From Varanus komodoensis (Eukaryota > Chordata > Lepidosauria > Squamata > Varanidae): a DNA stretch of 64,000 nucleotides. The notes beneath the pieces were generated by a model. The model saw only the letters and a list, made by a program, of their open reading frames with translations, ran no database searches and had not been told where the DNA came from. Both the position numbers and the translations under genes were made by a program. This document shows positions 21,391-33,774 of the stretch, one piece after another; position 1 is the first letter of the stretch, and each line of letters opens with the position of its first letter. The stretch spans positions 2,606,243 to 2,670,242 of the forward strand of contig NW_025335440.1 of NCBI RefSeq assembly GCF_004798865.1. Direction: 5' to 3'.

Positions 21391-21510
21391 TTTGCTGCAC
21401 CATCAGAGTATCACGTTTCTCCTTACAACTTTCTTGTGCTTGAAAGGACTGCAATACCATTTACACTACAGGCTACACCATTTGTTTTCTGCAAAGTCGA
21501 GAAGAAAAGC
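21391..21510 (-). mobile_element. Possible 5' continuation of the L1 fossil
   Basis: Minus-strand sequence near 21490 reads LQKTN, which could be the L1 endonuclease 'LQETH', at the right place and strand relative to part B. The match is short and the call tentative. Confidence 0.3.
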
Positions 21511-21514
21511 TACT

Positions 21515-21860
21515 GAGGAAATGCCTGTGATATGTGCATAAATATGGAATGGCTTAAATGGGAGATGGTAAATGAGAATAGGTATCCACAATCCACCCCA
21601 GTGAAACAAACCCAAGCGAGCCTTCTTGTCAATGACAAATCATCCCAACAAGCACCTTTTATGCATAATAAGGCAATAAAGCTTGCAGCCCTAATCTTAG
21701 CATGCAGGAAACCCTTCAATTACTAACACCATGCAAGCATGGCTCTTTTTACAATATGATGACATAGTGTCAACCAATGCTATCAATAAGCACTATAAAG
21801 AAAATAACCCAAATAAATAAAGCTGAAATAACTGATAACATGATCCCCTCATTCTTCCTC
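21515..21860. other. Repeat-free AT-rich segment, candidate conserved noncoding element
   Basis: Even, AT-rich sequence with several octamer- and TAAT-like words (TATGCATAATAAGGCAATAA at 21660) and no recognisable repeat decay. Conservation cannot be judged without other species. Confidence 0.25.
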
Positions 21861-24800
21861 TCTGTTTCTTTCGAGGCTAATTTATAACCAAGCCTGTGTG
21901 AAAAATGCAGGTGCTTTACAAAATAGCAAAGAAAAGAATGTGCCATAAAGTCAGTTTCCCACGGAACACTACCCTTAAATGCAGATGCATAATTATGGTA
22001 AGGCGTATATATCCCGGCTGGTCGATTACATTCACAGGAAATTGTTACACCCACAGCCCCCTCGAGCCAAGCCCAGAGGAAGCCTGCGACTGCTTGCAGA
22101 GCCCCAGTGGTACAATCAGCTGCCCTCTTCCCCATTAGCTACAGTGGTCCAAAAGGTGGGTACAGCTGGCACAGAGGGGGGACCCTGCCAGTGCCACACC
22201 TGGGGGAAGGTTCCTCATGACCTGCCTTTGTTGGAGCCAGGAGCAGCTGCCATTGGCACAGCTGCTCCTGGTGTACAGGAGGGGACCTCAAAACCCAGGC
22301 ATTATATTCTGGAGGATGTGCCCAGTGGGTTGTTGGGAGAGGCTGCATTCAGCTTCATCGAGGGGTTTTTTTGGAGGCTCTTTCAATGTATTTGCATATT
22401 TCGTGATGGCTGATTTACATGAACAACATTGTGTACAACAGTGTTGTTCATGACACCTCTGCCCCACCCTCCCTATTCGCCCAATCTCACCCTGCGCAAC
22501 TTTGTTTGTTCGTTCGTTCGTTTCCCTGGATGGAAAAAGTCCTCAAAGGGAAACATTTTGCTGTTGTGGAAGAATCGAAACAAAAAATGGCAGAGGCACT
22601 AAAAGGCATCAAAACTGATGAGTTCAAACCCTGTTTTGAGCAGTGGAGAAATGTCTCAGTAGGTGTGTTGCATCAAACAAAGTGCTTTGAAGGTGATTGA
22701 AGTTTGGAAGTGTACAAATGAATACATGCTTTTCATGAATAAATTCCTGCACCTTATGGATACTGCACATGCCCCGCAGAAGCTTGGACTCTGGCCTACT
22801 GCAACATGGACCGGGGTCCAGGGAGTCAAGCCCAGGGAATCTGATGGACCCCCACACCTGGGGGGGGGAATTCCTCACACATCCCTAATACCAGCATTCA
22901 GTCCCACTACCCTCTCCTGAAATCCTCTGAATTGTGGTTGTAACTGCAAAGAAGCCCTGCAGCCCCAGTCCTCAAGCTCACATATTGCAACCCGTAGTTC
23001 ATTTTCTCTTGCTGTCCAGTGACTGACTATGCTCTGGGCCTGTGTTGCCATGGTAACAGCAAAATTCACTGTCTTCCACTCCTTCTGTATGCTGACTCAA
23101 GTATAGGAGAGACACACGTCTCCATCCCATCTGTAATGCCAGTCCTGAGCCTGGACCCTCATCAGCATCATCCATTCCATTTCTGAAGCTCTAGATGGGC
23201 TGGAATGCTGGGCATGGGAGGATTAAGCAGCCTGCATCTGACTCTCATATTGCTCCCTTCTGACTTCCGAGCAAGAGGAAGATGCAAAGCAGCCTCTTGA
23301 GATGGCACCCTGACTTTACCGTATCCTGCCCTTTGTGGGACCCGGCTGCTGTGACATTCTAAGCCCATGAAAGCACTTAATTGACCTGACAGCTCAGGAG
23401 CTCCCATTCTGAACTGCTGCCTTGCTGAGTGACAGTTCAAAACTCCTGAAAAACAGTTGCTTAACAACAATACAGATAAGCAAGCTGTGTCTGGAAATCA
23501 ACAAGCCAAGCATGATCTTGAATGACTCTATCAGCCATTCACAGCCATTTGGTCCCAGCGTCAGGAAGCTGCCACATCTTTTCTCTGAATGGAGAAAAGC
23601 TGCAGTAAAAAGGCATCCCAAATGATCCAAGTATGGGAGCAGTGATCCCATGAAGAAAGGCTATGCTACCTGGAACTGTTTTGCTTGGGGAACGGAGTGA
23701 GTAAGAGAAGGCATGTGACACACTTTTAAATTTTGCATGCTTTGGGGGAAATGGATAGGGAAAACTTTCCTTCTGCCTAGATGAGAACCTGGGGTCATCC
23801 TATGAATCCGATTAAGTGCACTTCTCCACACGATGCTTGGCTAAACAATGGCAAACATCATGCAAGACGCAAGTATGCCTGCTGTAACGGACTGGCAACA
23901 GCCTGCTCCATGAGCCGGAGAGAGAACGGGCGTTACGAAGCCCACAGTCCTCCTTTTTCTTTTCTTCCTGTTCTCTTTTCTTCTGCCAGTTGGTAGAAGG
24001 AGTTGATTATCTGGCTGCCTCCCTCAGACTTTCATCAACTCACCAAGTCTCAGGTATCATCTTTGGATAGCATTGTTTTGTCTGTTAGAGGTGAAGGTGG
24101 ACATTCAAAGAGCAAGAGTCCACAAGACTTCAGATAAAGAGGGTTTTACTGAAGCTTATTATAGAAAAAAACATATTGCAAAAAAGCCTTTAAAATCTAT
24201 ATGGATAAAAACAGAATGTGTCCAACAGGGCAATTAAAAAATAGAGATAAGTGAACCCACCTGACCTTACTAGACAGTTTTATTTAAGTCCTCTTGGCCA
24301 AATAATAGCTTACTGTCCTTTCTCCTTCTCAATAAGACCTTGATTTCCAGCACCTCGACCCCTTCCTTCCCTTCTGCACTCTAGCTTGCTTTTCCTCTTC
24401 TTCCCTTCTCTACTTTGTCTTCTTCTATCACACTCCAACCAGTGCAGAGGGTAATATCTTGTTCATTCCTGCCAACTAAGTTTATGTTTTCTAAGATAAG
24501 CCTTTTTAAAGTTCCTGTTGAATTTTATAGATTCTTCTTCCCTTCCTGGCTCTTTGACCCTCATTTAATTTTTCACTTGCCTGCTCCCTGGATGAAATGC
24601 CTTGTCCTTTACATCATAAACTGAGCCTTTTAACCTCTAAACAGTTGACCTAATAACGGAAACTACCACACACTTGTTTTTCTTTTTGGCAGCCTCTTTT
24701 AACTATCCTACAATCAAACTGAAGAACAAAAATGCTGAAAGATCCGTGCCTTCACATCCTCCAATTTGGCTGGCTTTAAAACAGGGTTAGAGAAAGGTAT

Positions 24801-25379
24801 CCAGGCTGATTCATGGCTGAGAAAGGTATCCAGGACTTCTAGCTGTAGTGCCTACACTGTAATTCTGCTGTCAGAGGCTTTCTGTCGATTGGTCTTGGTA
24901 TGCCGGGGGCTATTCCTGCCTGTAGTGGGCTGTCCATAGACTTCAGGTTGCCCACTGCATGCACAACTTAGGCCTTTGGAAAGATCAGGCATGGTCCTTC
25001 TTTTGCATGTAGGTCCTTAATGTAGATGCTGCATTTTATAGTTATGCTGGCTAATAGCTGTTGATGGACTTACCTAACTGCCTAGTTTAAAAGCTGTCTG
25101 CGCCAACAGTCATCTTCATGTCTTGCCATAGTAAATTTTGTTAAGTGGATAGAATATATGACTTGCATTCAAAAAAGAGTAATTTTTAATAGGGTAAGCC
25201 TCAAAAACAGAGCCAATCCTCCATATAATAGCCTATTAAAAATATGCTTGCAGAGTCACTGTGTAAAAGCTTTGCTTTATTTATCTCTTCTTTAAAAGAT
25301 GTGACTGACTATTCCCATTTTGTTTGTTTCTCCAAAGCAACAAAAACATCAATTTGAACAGAATTTTGACGAGCAGTTC
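21861..25379. other. Gene-free intron sequence
   Basis: No exon, RNA gene or clear repeat recognised. The stretch 24115-24310 looks like it could be an end of an unidentified old element, but I cannot name it. Confidence 0.4.
23044..23057 (+). promoter_or_regulatory. RFX X-box-like palindrome
   Basis: GTTGCCATGGTAAC fits the RFX X-box half sites (GTTGCC and GGTAAC) with a 2-bp spacer. In a CSMD intron it could be part of a neural enhancer, but a 14-bp motif alone does not prove use. Confidence 0.35.
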
Positions 25380-25620
25380 CATCTAGTGAGCCTGACAGAA
25401 TGGTTAATTATGTTTCTAGCCCAGAGAAGGTGGCACACAATCAATAATGTCAAAAGAGAATATTAGTGCCTACAGGCCATTGCTGGCTTCCTCCAATTGC
25501 TCGCTCTCACAAGCCATCTTTTTTATGAAACTGTTTCATTTACAGCTGGCATTTTCCTTTAAATCATTCCAATCAACAATTTAAATCAGTTTGGAGTAAA
25601 TGGCAGCTCAGTGTGCTGCT
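25380..25620. other. Repeat-free segment, candidate conserved noncoding element
   Basis: Contains TTAATTATGTTTC, ATCAATAATGTC and CAATCAACAATTTAAATCAG-type homeodomain words in a stretch without repeat signatures. Inference from composition only. Confidence 0.25.
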
Positions 25621-28600
25621 TTCTCTGGTTTACTACCTGAGGTTCTTTTTTCACTTTTGCTCTCCCTGATCCCCTTGCTTTCCCTCCCTTATTGGGTTTA
25701 TAATAGCTCCATTAAGAATTATCTTCCACTCTTAAAAACACCTTTGCTTTTGAACTGGTCCAGATTACCATACATTCTTGGGGCATAATGCCTGAATTGG
25801 GGCTGAAAGGTTGGCATCCAGAAGAGGAAATGGAATATTAAAAAGAAGGTGGTACAAAGCTATGAAATTAGCAAGAGGAGGCTTGTTGAAAGAGTGGTGC
25901 TGCTCATGTCAATGCGATGTAAAAGGTGGCGGCGGCGGCGGCAGCCTAAGCGAGTCCGGACGCAGGGCATGCCACCAGCTGCCATCCGCACTTGCCATTG
26001 CTCTGACCCTGCAGTTGGAAGACAAGCACGGCCCGCTGTGAGAGCTGGAAGGCCTGGACAAGAGGCTGCCAAGGAGGCCTTTTCCCTGCCAAGAAAGCAG
26101 ATGGTGCAGAATGCCCCTTGATCCAGGCTGCCCTATCGCATGGAGTCCGGTCTCTTCCCTACCCTGTGCCAGACTTGGTCCCTTCATCGTCACACTTGAA
26201 TCAGAATTCTCTCCTTCTCTCACAGTGTATCGAGGGTGGCTGGATGCTTCATTTTTCTTTACGGGGAAAAGCCCCTACGGGTTGCCACCACCTTTCTTGC
26301 ATCCTCCGTGCCAAAGGAAAACAGGGGGACCTGCGCTCAGTGGACCTTCGACCAATTACACTGAGCCTGGGCAGCTACCCAATTGCACTGCCAAGAGCAC
26401 CAACCCTGATAAGAAGTACGATGAGAGTTCCAAGAGGCAGCAGTCTGGCAGTCGGGCAAGGTGCAGAGAAAGAGAAGGGCACTGCCCCGCTTGGCTGAGG
26501 ATCGTTGGGAGATGCTGCCTGAGCCAATGATCAGCTCAGGACTGACAGAGCTCTTACGCAGCAGGAGGAACGTGTCTGCCTCCCATTTAGGAAGTGTCCG
26601 GGGAAAATGGCAATGCACTGAGCACTTCCCTGCTCTAATTATTGTAAGTCAAGTTCTATGCCAACAACAAGCACCTGGGGGCTGTCCAGTACGCCTGAAC
26701 CACCACTGCTGAAGTGACTATTTGGTGAAAATTTCTAAGGGTGATCAAGGTAGGAGAAAGAGGAGGAGGAGGCAGCCACCAACCCTCAAAAAACACAAGA
26801 TACATCTGTGTGCTAGCTGGACAATGACACATGCATACCCTTTGGTGTCCCAACCCTTCCTGTCAGCTGCCCTGCTAATTGCTGTTGGCCAATATCATGA
26901 TTTCTGGTACTTAGCATATGAACACTGATCTCTTTGCACTTTTCCGCTTCACTCAGAATATTAATGTTCCCCACTCCTGACACGCACAGCCACTGAGATG
27001 CTCGTACAGAATTTCAAACATCACTTGTCTCCTGCAGAAGTTGGAGATACCCTTTTGAGTGGGCAAGATCCTTTCAAGCTGATTCAAAACAATGAGAAAA
27101 CTCAAAACCAGGTCATCTTTGAAGCATCAATGTACCACTGTTCCCATATGGAGAGCTCCTGCGATGCAGGGGCAGCAAGGCAATTAGAAACCAAAATTGA
27201 GAAATATGTGTTTACTCACTTTCTAAGCTTGATAGAAAAACATGCATACAGCCCATTAACCATAGACACAGGATTAAGATAACAGCATCCTATCTAGCTG
27301 TGATGAATGACAGCTGAGGGCTGAACTAAATAGGATAGACAGTGCTAATCAACACAGAAAATGAAGATTTTGCCAGCTATTACAGGCTTGCTCCATAAAT
27401 GTGTGTGTGCACGGGTGTAGCTCTGCCGTCAGGTGCTTTCCTTCTGACAGAGTTGCAAATGGGCCACAGAAGAGTAGCTTCCGCTCCCAAAACACATCAG
27501 AAAAAAGTGAGGATTCAGTGATTAATCTTGGCAATGAACGACTGGGGTGGTGTTTCCCTTGATGCATATCTTCATTTTGTGCATTCTATGATTGGATGTG
27601 CACAAACTTAAGAGGCTAACTGCCTTTTGGGTCCTGCATCCCTTGAGAAGTGTAAACCTGCACTAAAATCTGAACCACATTTCTCCACAATCCCTGGATT
27701 CAGTGGACCGTATTTGGAAGCCTCCTCAAAAGTGGGCCTCTTTATCAGAGCCCCCCCCCCCACAATTGCATGGAAGGTCCAAGGGGCACTCAGCAGATCT
27801 GCATAGAACCACTTCTGCATTTTCCCCAAAGAAGGAACAAAATGGAGATAGTGAGGTTGCTCACACAATAAAGATGGGGCAGGACACACTGCCTGTGCCC
27901 TCCACACAGATCACGATCACCTGGCTGGGCATGATGTGTGAACAGAGCTATTATGTTAGCTGGAATGGACCACCTGCTCCCATTTAAATTCATGCAGTGG
28001 TAACCTTATATGAATCAGGCCATTGGGCTATGTTGCTAGGGTTGTGCAGCACTATGAACTGTTCTCTTGCTCCACCACCGTCTTTCCTGCTCCATCCTGG
28101 ATTCATCTCCTGCTCCAGATGGAGTCATCTTCTCTCTCTGCCCCACATTGGAAAAATATGCAAAAACAATTTGGAGTTTGTGCTGCTATGCTACCTTTTA
28201 CTGCCCCTCCCGCTGCCTTAGGTCACAGTAAGAGATACAGACCACGTGGTTGCTACAAAACTGAGACTGAAGCTAGATATTAATGGCTATTTATTGTGTC
28301 AAAAAAGCATACCTATGAATGCACGCTACAGCTACTTCCATAGATTGGCATGACTAAAATCGCATACAGTTCCAGAAAGTTTAAAAGTGCTCCATAATTC
28401 CATGGAATCTGCATGCTTTGGAAAAGCTGTTCTACAGATTTCAGGGGTGAGAGTCATAGATGCCCAAGGTCATTTCAATCCATTGCTGATTTACCTGATG
28501 TTCCTACATACAGCGCAACACTGCCGACACTCATTGGCAGCCGAGCTCCAAGCAGTCCCTGATAATGTCGAAGATCAACCCTGGAACCTCCTTCATGAAA

Positions 28601-29484
28601 AGCAAGCACTCCACCATGGAGTTCTCAGACTTGGTCTCATACGAACAGATAGAACTTCTCCAATAGGCTTTCTATGAAAGCTCAAAGCTCCTGGACAAAA
28701 TCCCAGCACCAGCTCTCGATTCTAAAGGTTCATATACCTCCTACCTTCGGTGCATTGGGACACCAACACTTCTATAAGGTTTCTAGACATTTCTTTAAAC
28801 CCCTGACTACCCAAAGCATTTATTTTGCCTTTCTTCTGAAAGGAAAGAGAATTTGCAGCTTGCCCTCCTGAGTACCTTATTCCAAAGCGGAAGCCACTGC
28901 TCTCAAAAGCCGTGTTCTCTCTTTCTCCTTGCACCAAGACAATCCAGCAGGAGCAATGAATTAAAGTCATTGGGGGCTGCAGATCTGTCAATTTTCCATT
29001 TGATATCTCTAGCAATAGAGCTGCACAATTTTATTGTATCTTCAATAATCTCCTAAAATTGTATCATCTCTTGTAGGCAATCATTAATTTTGATAAAAAG
29101 GAAATATAGCAGCTAAAGAGGTGCCTTGCTCAGAAAACTTTGAAGGTCATGACTGCAAAGTATTGTTTTATAGATATTTTCTTCTTCTTTCCAGCATTAG
29201 ATACTTCTGTAATTTCATTTTGATTTCACAAAAATGCATGTGTATATGTTGGCACTATGACTTCTCCAGAAGGAATTTAAATACCCCATTACACATTCTG
29301 CATATCTGCTAGTAAGATTGATAAATATATCTAACACACTAGTGCTAGTATACCTCATATATATATGTATATGTCTCTTCCTTAAAAGAAACAGCAGTAT
29401 GATATAAATATCTGCCAGCAGATTAGGAAACAGCTAGAGTACAGATAGCGAAAACTCATACTAAGCCCTGATAAGTTCTTATAG
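25621..29484. other. Gene-free intron sequence
   Basis: No supported exon. A short (GGC)n tract lies at 25927-25942. ORFs up to 139 codons (26111-26530) lack domain motifs and lie in moderately GC-rich sequence where chance frames are common. Confidence 0.4.
25927..25942 (+). repeat. Short (GGC)n tract
   Basis: Five perfect GGC units; no evidence that it is transcribed as a 5' UTR. Confidence 0.8.
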
Positions 29485-30273
29485 TTGAATAGATTGGATG
29501 AGACTAATTATCTGGATCCATTTCAATTGGGGTCCAGGGCTGTTCTTGGTCAAGAAGTAGCTTTGGTCACCCTCTGTGATGCCCTATGCCAGGAAAGAGA
29601 TAAGGGGAGTAGGACCTTGTTGGTGCTCCTGGACTTCTTGGTGGGTTTCAGTACTTGGACAGCTGCCTCTGGAGGTGAGCGCATTGTTCTGCCCTTGACT
29701 CTCCAGCGTGGGATTCCTCAGGGGCTGACCTTGTCCTCCATGCCATTCAGTAGCTGCATGAAACTGCCGAGTGGCCTCATCTGGAGCTTTGGAGTGTGCC
29801 ATCAGCACTATAACACACTCCAAATCAGCACTGTGCTGATGACATGCAGCTCTGGGTCTCCTTTCCATCTTCAGCAGGTGAGGCTACCTGTGGATGAGCT
29901 AACTGGTGCCTGGAAGAGACATGGATTGGATAAGGGCTGGTAAACTGAAGCTCAATCCAGGCAAGACGGGGATGCTGTGAGCAGGAGGTTGCTCTGACGG
30001 GATGGAGGGAATTTGACCTGTTCTAGATGAGGTTGCACTCACCTTGGCAGAGCAGATTTGCAGCCTGAGGGTGCTCCCTTGAGGCCCAGGTGACTTCAGT
30101 GGCTTGGAACACCTTCTATCAGCTTCAGCTACACCCCTCTCTGGACAGAGATAACCTATCAGTAATCTACACTCTGGTAGTCTCTATACTAGATTACTGC
30201 AGACTAATCACATGGGCCAGATGGTCTCATCCTATAACGGCAATTCTGGTCCATTTCCATTGTCTGCCTAGAT
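29485..30273 (+). mobile_element. L2 LINE copy, part 1
   Basis: A decayed L2 beginning inside RT: LDETNYLDPFQLGSR (29490), TLLVLLDF (29610) and QRGIPQGLTLSSMPF (29700), then the LKLNPGKT region at 29945. Compared with the L2 at 10256-13800, the order is the same with many gaps and shifts. At 30273 it is interrupted by a hAT-like element and resumes at 30635. Confidence 0.85.
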
Positions 30274-30626
30274 CAGGGGTCCTCAAGCTTTTTCAGCAGG
30301 GGGCCAGTTGAAGGGTGCCAGTGCGGGGCGTGGGTCGGAAGGGTGGTGCCAGTGGTGCGCGCAGGCTGGCGAGGGGGGGGTGGTGGTGGTGTGGGTGGGC
30401 GAGCCTGCTGAGGCGGGGGTGGGGCATGCGGCGAGGCAGGGGCACGAGGCAGCGGCTTGCCCGCTTGGAGGTTGTTCTCTCCGGGCAAGCAAACTGCTGC
30501 CTCCCCGCGCACGGGGCGAGGTGGGCAGCAGCGGGAGCGTGCATGGGCGTGGGTGTGTGCGCAGCAGGTCCAAATGGACATGGCGGGTCAGATCCGGCCC
30601 CTCTGGCCATAGTTTGAGGACCCATG
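30274..30626. mobile_element. Non-autonomous hAT-like element, 353 bp
   Basis: Terminal inverted repeats are visible: left CAGGGGTCCTCAAGCT and right (reverse complement) CATGGGTCCTCAAACT. The flanking 8-mers GCCTAGAT (30266-30273) and GCTTCTAT (30627-30634) match at 5 of 8 positions, as an aged 8-bp target duplication would. The left end CAGGGGTCCTC resembles known hAT-Charlie-type elements of tetrapods. The interior is very GC- and CpG-rich and has no transposase. It splits an L2 copy whose coding order continues across it, which proves insertion. Confidence 0.75.
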
Positions 30627-30634
30627 GCTTCTAT

Positions 30635-31142
30635 GTTGCTGAGCCCAATTCAAGGTGCTGGTTCTGACTCTACATGTCTTGGGAGCACAATATCTGATGG
30701 AGCATGTTTCCCAACCTCAATCTACCTGGACACTGGGATCAAGTTCTGCGGCTTACCTCCACTTGCCACCTCCAAGGGAGGCTTGGTTGGCAGCATCAAG
30801 GAGAAGGGTCTTTTCAGTCATGTGTCCCCCATTATGGAATGATCTCCCCACTGAGGCCCACCTGGAACCAACTAGCATCCTTTTGGTATCAGGTTAAGAC
30901 TGTCTTTTATGCAGAGCATTAATTAGTTTACTGGGGGTCTGTTAGCTGCTTAAATGGATTGTCTGATTAATTCATGCAGGCTACCATAACTTTTTATATG
31001 CATTTTAATTTGGTTTTAAACTTTGCATCATAACCTATTTATGACATTTTAATGTTGCTTGTATTTTTATATTGTATTTTATGTGTTGCTTTCCAAGGAG
31101 CTCCAACTTTTGGGCTTTATGGAAATTAAACAAACAAACAAA
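30635..31142 (+). mobile_element. L2 LINE copy, part 2 and 3' tail
   Basis: Resumes with CCCAATTCAAGGTGCTGGTT (30644), aligned to the same word in the intact L2 (13355), then a region like 'RRRVFSVMCPPLWNDLPTEA' (about 30795-30860), and ends in an (AAAC)n tail at 31127-31142. Dead. Confidence 0.85.
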
Positions 31143-32535
31143 CCAGAAGCCTTCAAGTCTGGCAGCTTCTGAAAAGTGTGGGAGCCCCAGAGACATGGCC
31201 ACTCTTCTCCCCATCCTTCTCAGCACACCAAGGAAAGAAGTACCTCTCCTCTCTTTCAGGGCCCCTCGCTTGGAGTGCCCAATGCTTCTCAGCTGATTTG
31301 GCCTCCTAACCTGATGACGCACCCTTGGAGTAATGCTGTAAAGTCTGGCCTCCTTTGCACTGGCATGCTCACTAAACTTCCCCACAGATGTTAAAACTGC
31401 CTGACTCAGTGACTGCCCGCCATATCTCTGGGTCTTTTGGCCTCAGTATTTCAGCTGCCAATCCTGACCCTCTTCTTTGGCTGAGAATCTGTATCCTTCA
31501 CCTTTGAAGGCTCTTTTGCAGGAGAGGCTGCCTAAGCCCTGTATCCAGCCCTAGACACCATCACCCCACACAGCCACAGGGAACATAAGGAGCTGCCCTA
31601 GATCAAGGAAGAGCACAAATCCCCTTTGCTCCCCATCAAGTGCCAGGTCCTGCCTTGAGATGCCAGTGACTGAACCCTCCGCGTGCCCTGCAGGTCCCCA
31701 TTCTCTGAGCTATGGCCACACAACCCTCCCCCTAAGACTGGAAAGAGGGCCTGAGTGCGTTCTCTGTAATGACATTTTGTCTGAATACTAATATGCGCCA
31801 GGCAAGGGCCTATCCTTGCAGGAGACCTGCCGCAGCCCCTGCACTGCTGGAGATCAGCCACAGACCAGCAGGCGATGGGCATGCTGACCCTGCTAGGCCA
31901 TTGCAGGCAACTGCAGTTGTGTTTCGGACAACTGAGAAGTTTGCTGTGGCTGTTCTTATGGTTTGAATTACTTTCTCTAAGGACTGGCGCAAATGTGCAT
32001 GTCCCTTCATTAATGGAGCAATAAGGCCTTGGGTTTTAAATGAAACAAAACACAAATGTGCGAGGAAATGAAACTGACAAATTCAGCTAGAGATACTGGG
32101 AAATGGTCTCTCAAATGTGCCCATTCTCTCTGTGGGTGGAATTCCCTGGATTTCTCAAGGTTTTGACAAAGGCGAGACTTAAGAAGGGCCCTGGAAGAGA
32201 TTCTTTTTCCATAAGAGGTCGTGTTCCTAAGTGGGGTTAAGTCCCGTTTTTGCGGGGGGGGGGGATACTTCCACTGCATTGACTTTGTTAGCAGCCTCCC
32301 CCAGTTTGCATCCTCAGTGCAAGTGTGAGGGGCTCCAGGTGAGCAGTGGAGCTAGCTGTGTCAAAACCTGTCCCTCAGTTCCTGGAAGTGCTCTTCCCTC
32401 ATTAAGGTGGCTTCAATTTTCTGTCTCATCCCCAGCAGGTATTCAGCCTTATTTTGTATTGATTCTGCCAGTGTTTTTCTGCTGGATGCCTGTGAGGCAA
32501 GCTGAGGATACACGGTGCTTTCTTTCTTTCCACAT

Positions 32536-32568
32536 CTCTCTCTGTCTCTGTCTCTCTCTCTCTCTCTT
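32536..32568 (+). repeat. (TC)n microsatellite, imperfect
   Basis: TCTC tract with two TG interruptions. Confidence 0.9.
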
Positions 32569-33089
32569 GCTCTCCTTGTCCTTACAAAACTATATGCATA
32601 TTTTCATGCACATATTTCCATGCATTGTTTCTAATGTACACTTTTTGCACACTTTGTTTGGTTTGCGTTTTTCGGGGAACCTGCATCACTAGTTGCAATA
32701 AAGTACCAATGTCAACATGAAAAGATTCCAGAGTCATGTTTATGCTCAGGAAGTCAAATTATTAAGTTCGCACTGAAATGTGAACTAAACTATTCCTGCC
32801 TATCACTAGATACAACACCATTCTTAACTAAATTTTGTCCCTGGGTATAAAACTTTCTGGAGCAAGCAAGTAGACAGGAGAGTTGGGTTGTGAGGACAGC
32901 TAAGCAGGGACGGCAAAGGCACACAGTGTTTGAGCTCATGCTGAATATCTCTATATTCTTCCTCAAAGGGAGTTGCATTTCATTTGTGCTCCTGAAAAAT
33001 GAGCATCGTTCCCCCTGACATAGAAATGCACATATTTGAGCAGGAAACAATGATTTAAAAATATGATTTCCCCAATAACAATATGCATT

Positions 33090-33160
33090 CCCCCTCACCC
33101 CAGAAGCTAGAATGTGAAATGGGGGATGTGCAAAAGTATACAGTCAAACACAGAAATGCA
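33090..33160 (+). repeat. Candidate unnamed dispersed repeat, copy 1
   Basis: CCAGAAGCTAGAATGTGAAA (33100-33119) matches 36234-36253 at 18 of 20 positions, with ATACA words downstream in both and TGCACA/TGCATT words around. I cannot assign it to a known family. Confidence 0.35.
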
Positions 33161-33337
33161 CTTGAAGGACTGAGTCAGCCCTGGATGTCCCCTTTGCCGT
33201 ATTGCTTTAGAGAGCCCTGGCTGTATCTTAAGGGCTTGGGAGAGGTGAAAATACAATAAAAGCACAATTTGTGGCCATGGAGACTTGTTGTCCTTAGACT
33301 CCCATCAGTCTAATTCAACAGAACAAAAGGTGGCGAG

Positions 33338-33560
33338 AACCAGTGTGGTGCTCTGTTCAAGAGTGTAGGAGTGGAGTTCAGGACATCCGGGTTCTAGTCC
33401 CTTCTCAGCGACAAAACCTACAGGGTGACTTTGGGCCAGTCCTTGCCCCTCTATCTAACCTACCTCACAGGGCTGCTGTTGTGAAGAGAGAATGGAGAGA
33501 ACATTGTAGGTCCCTGGGATCCTTACAAGAGGAGAAAGGTTATGATAGATGTGCAAAACT
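33338..33560 (+). mobile_element. tRNA-derived SINE
   Basis: Starts GAACCAGTGTGGTGCTC, has a box B-like GGGTTCTAGTCCC (33390), the GGGTGACTTTGGGCCAGTC word (33424) and CCTACCTCACAGGGCTG (33461). The 3' end is decayed and lacks a clean tail. Same family as 3958-4200 and 46108-46323. Confidence 0.85.
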
Positions 33561-33774
33561 ACTACGATGACTAATAGCAGGAATGGTAGGCCAAGCTATC
33601 TGGAACACCGCAAGATGCCCATTCCTGTGCTGAGCAAGATGGCGCGTATTCCACATCCCAAAAATTTGCAAACTAAATTGACTTTTGTCAACTATTTCAC
33701 TCATGCACTGCAATAGGCAACTCCTTCCTGCCGTTCCATCATAATAATATGGCACAGTAAGAGATTAAGATCAA

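Larger units (their letters stand above)
31143..33337. other. Gene-free intron sequence
   Basis: No exon recognised. A (TC)n tract is at about 32536-32568. The segment 32995-33160 may be a copy of an unnamed dispersed repeat (see 33100). Confidence 0.4.

Noticed and set aside
24115-24310. Possible end of an LTR or other unidentified element
   Set aside because: No paired terminal repeat, primer site or coding word recognised.
26111-26530. 139-codon ORF
   Set aside because: Two plus-strand frames and a minus-strand frame of similar length overlap here; low-information composition.
30300-30560. CpG-rich block as a host promoter
   Set aside because: It lies between the terminal inverted repeats of the hAT-like insertion.
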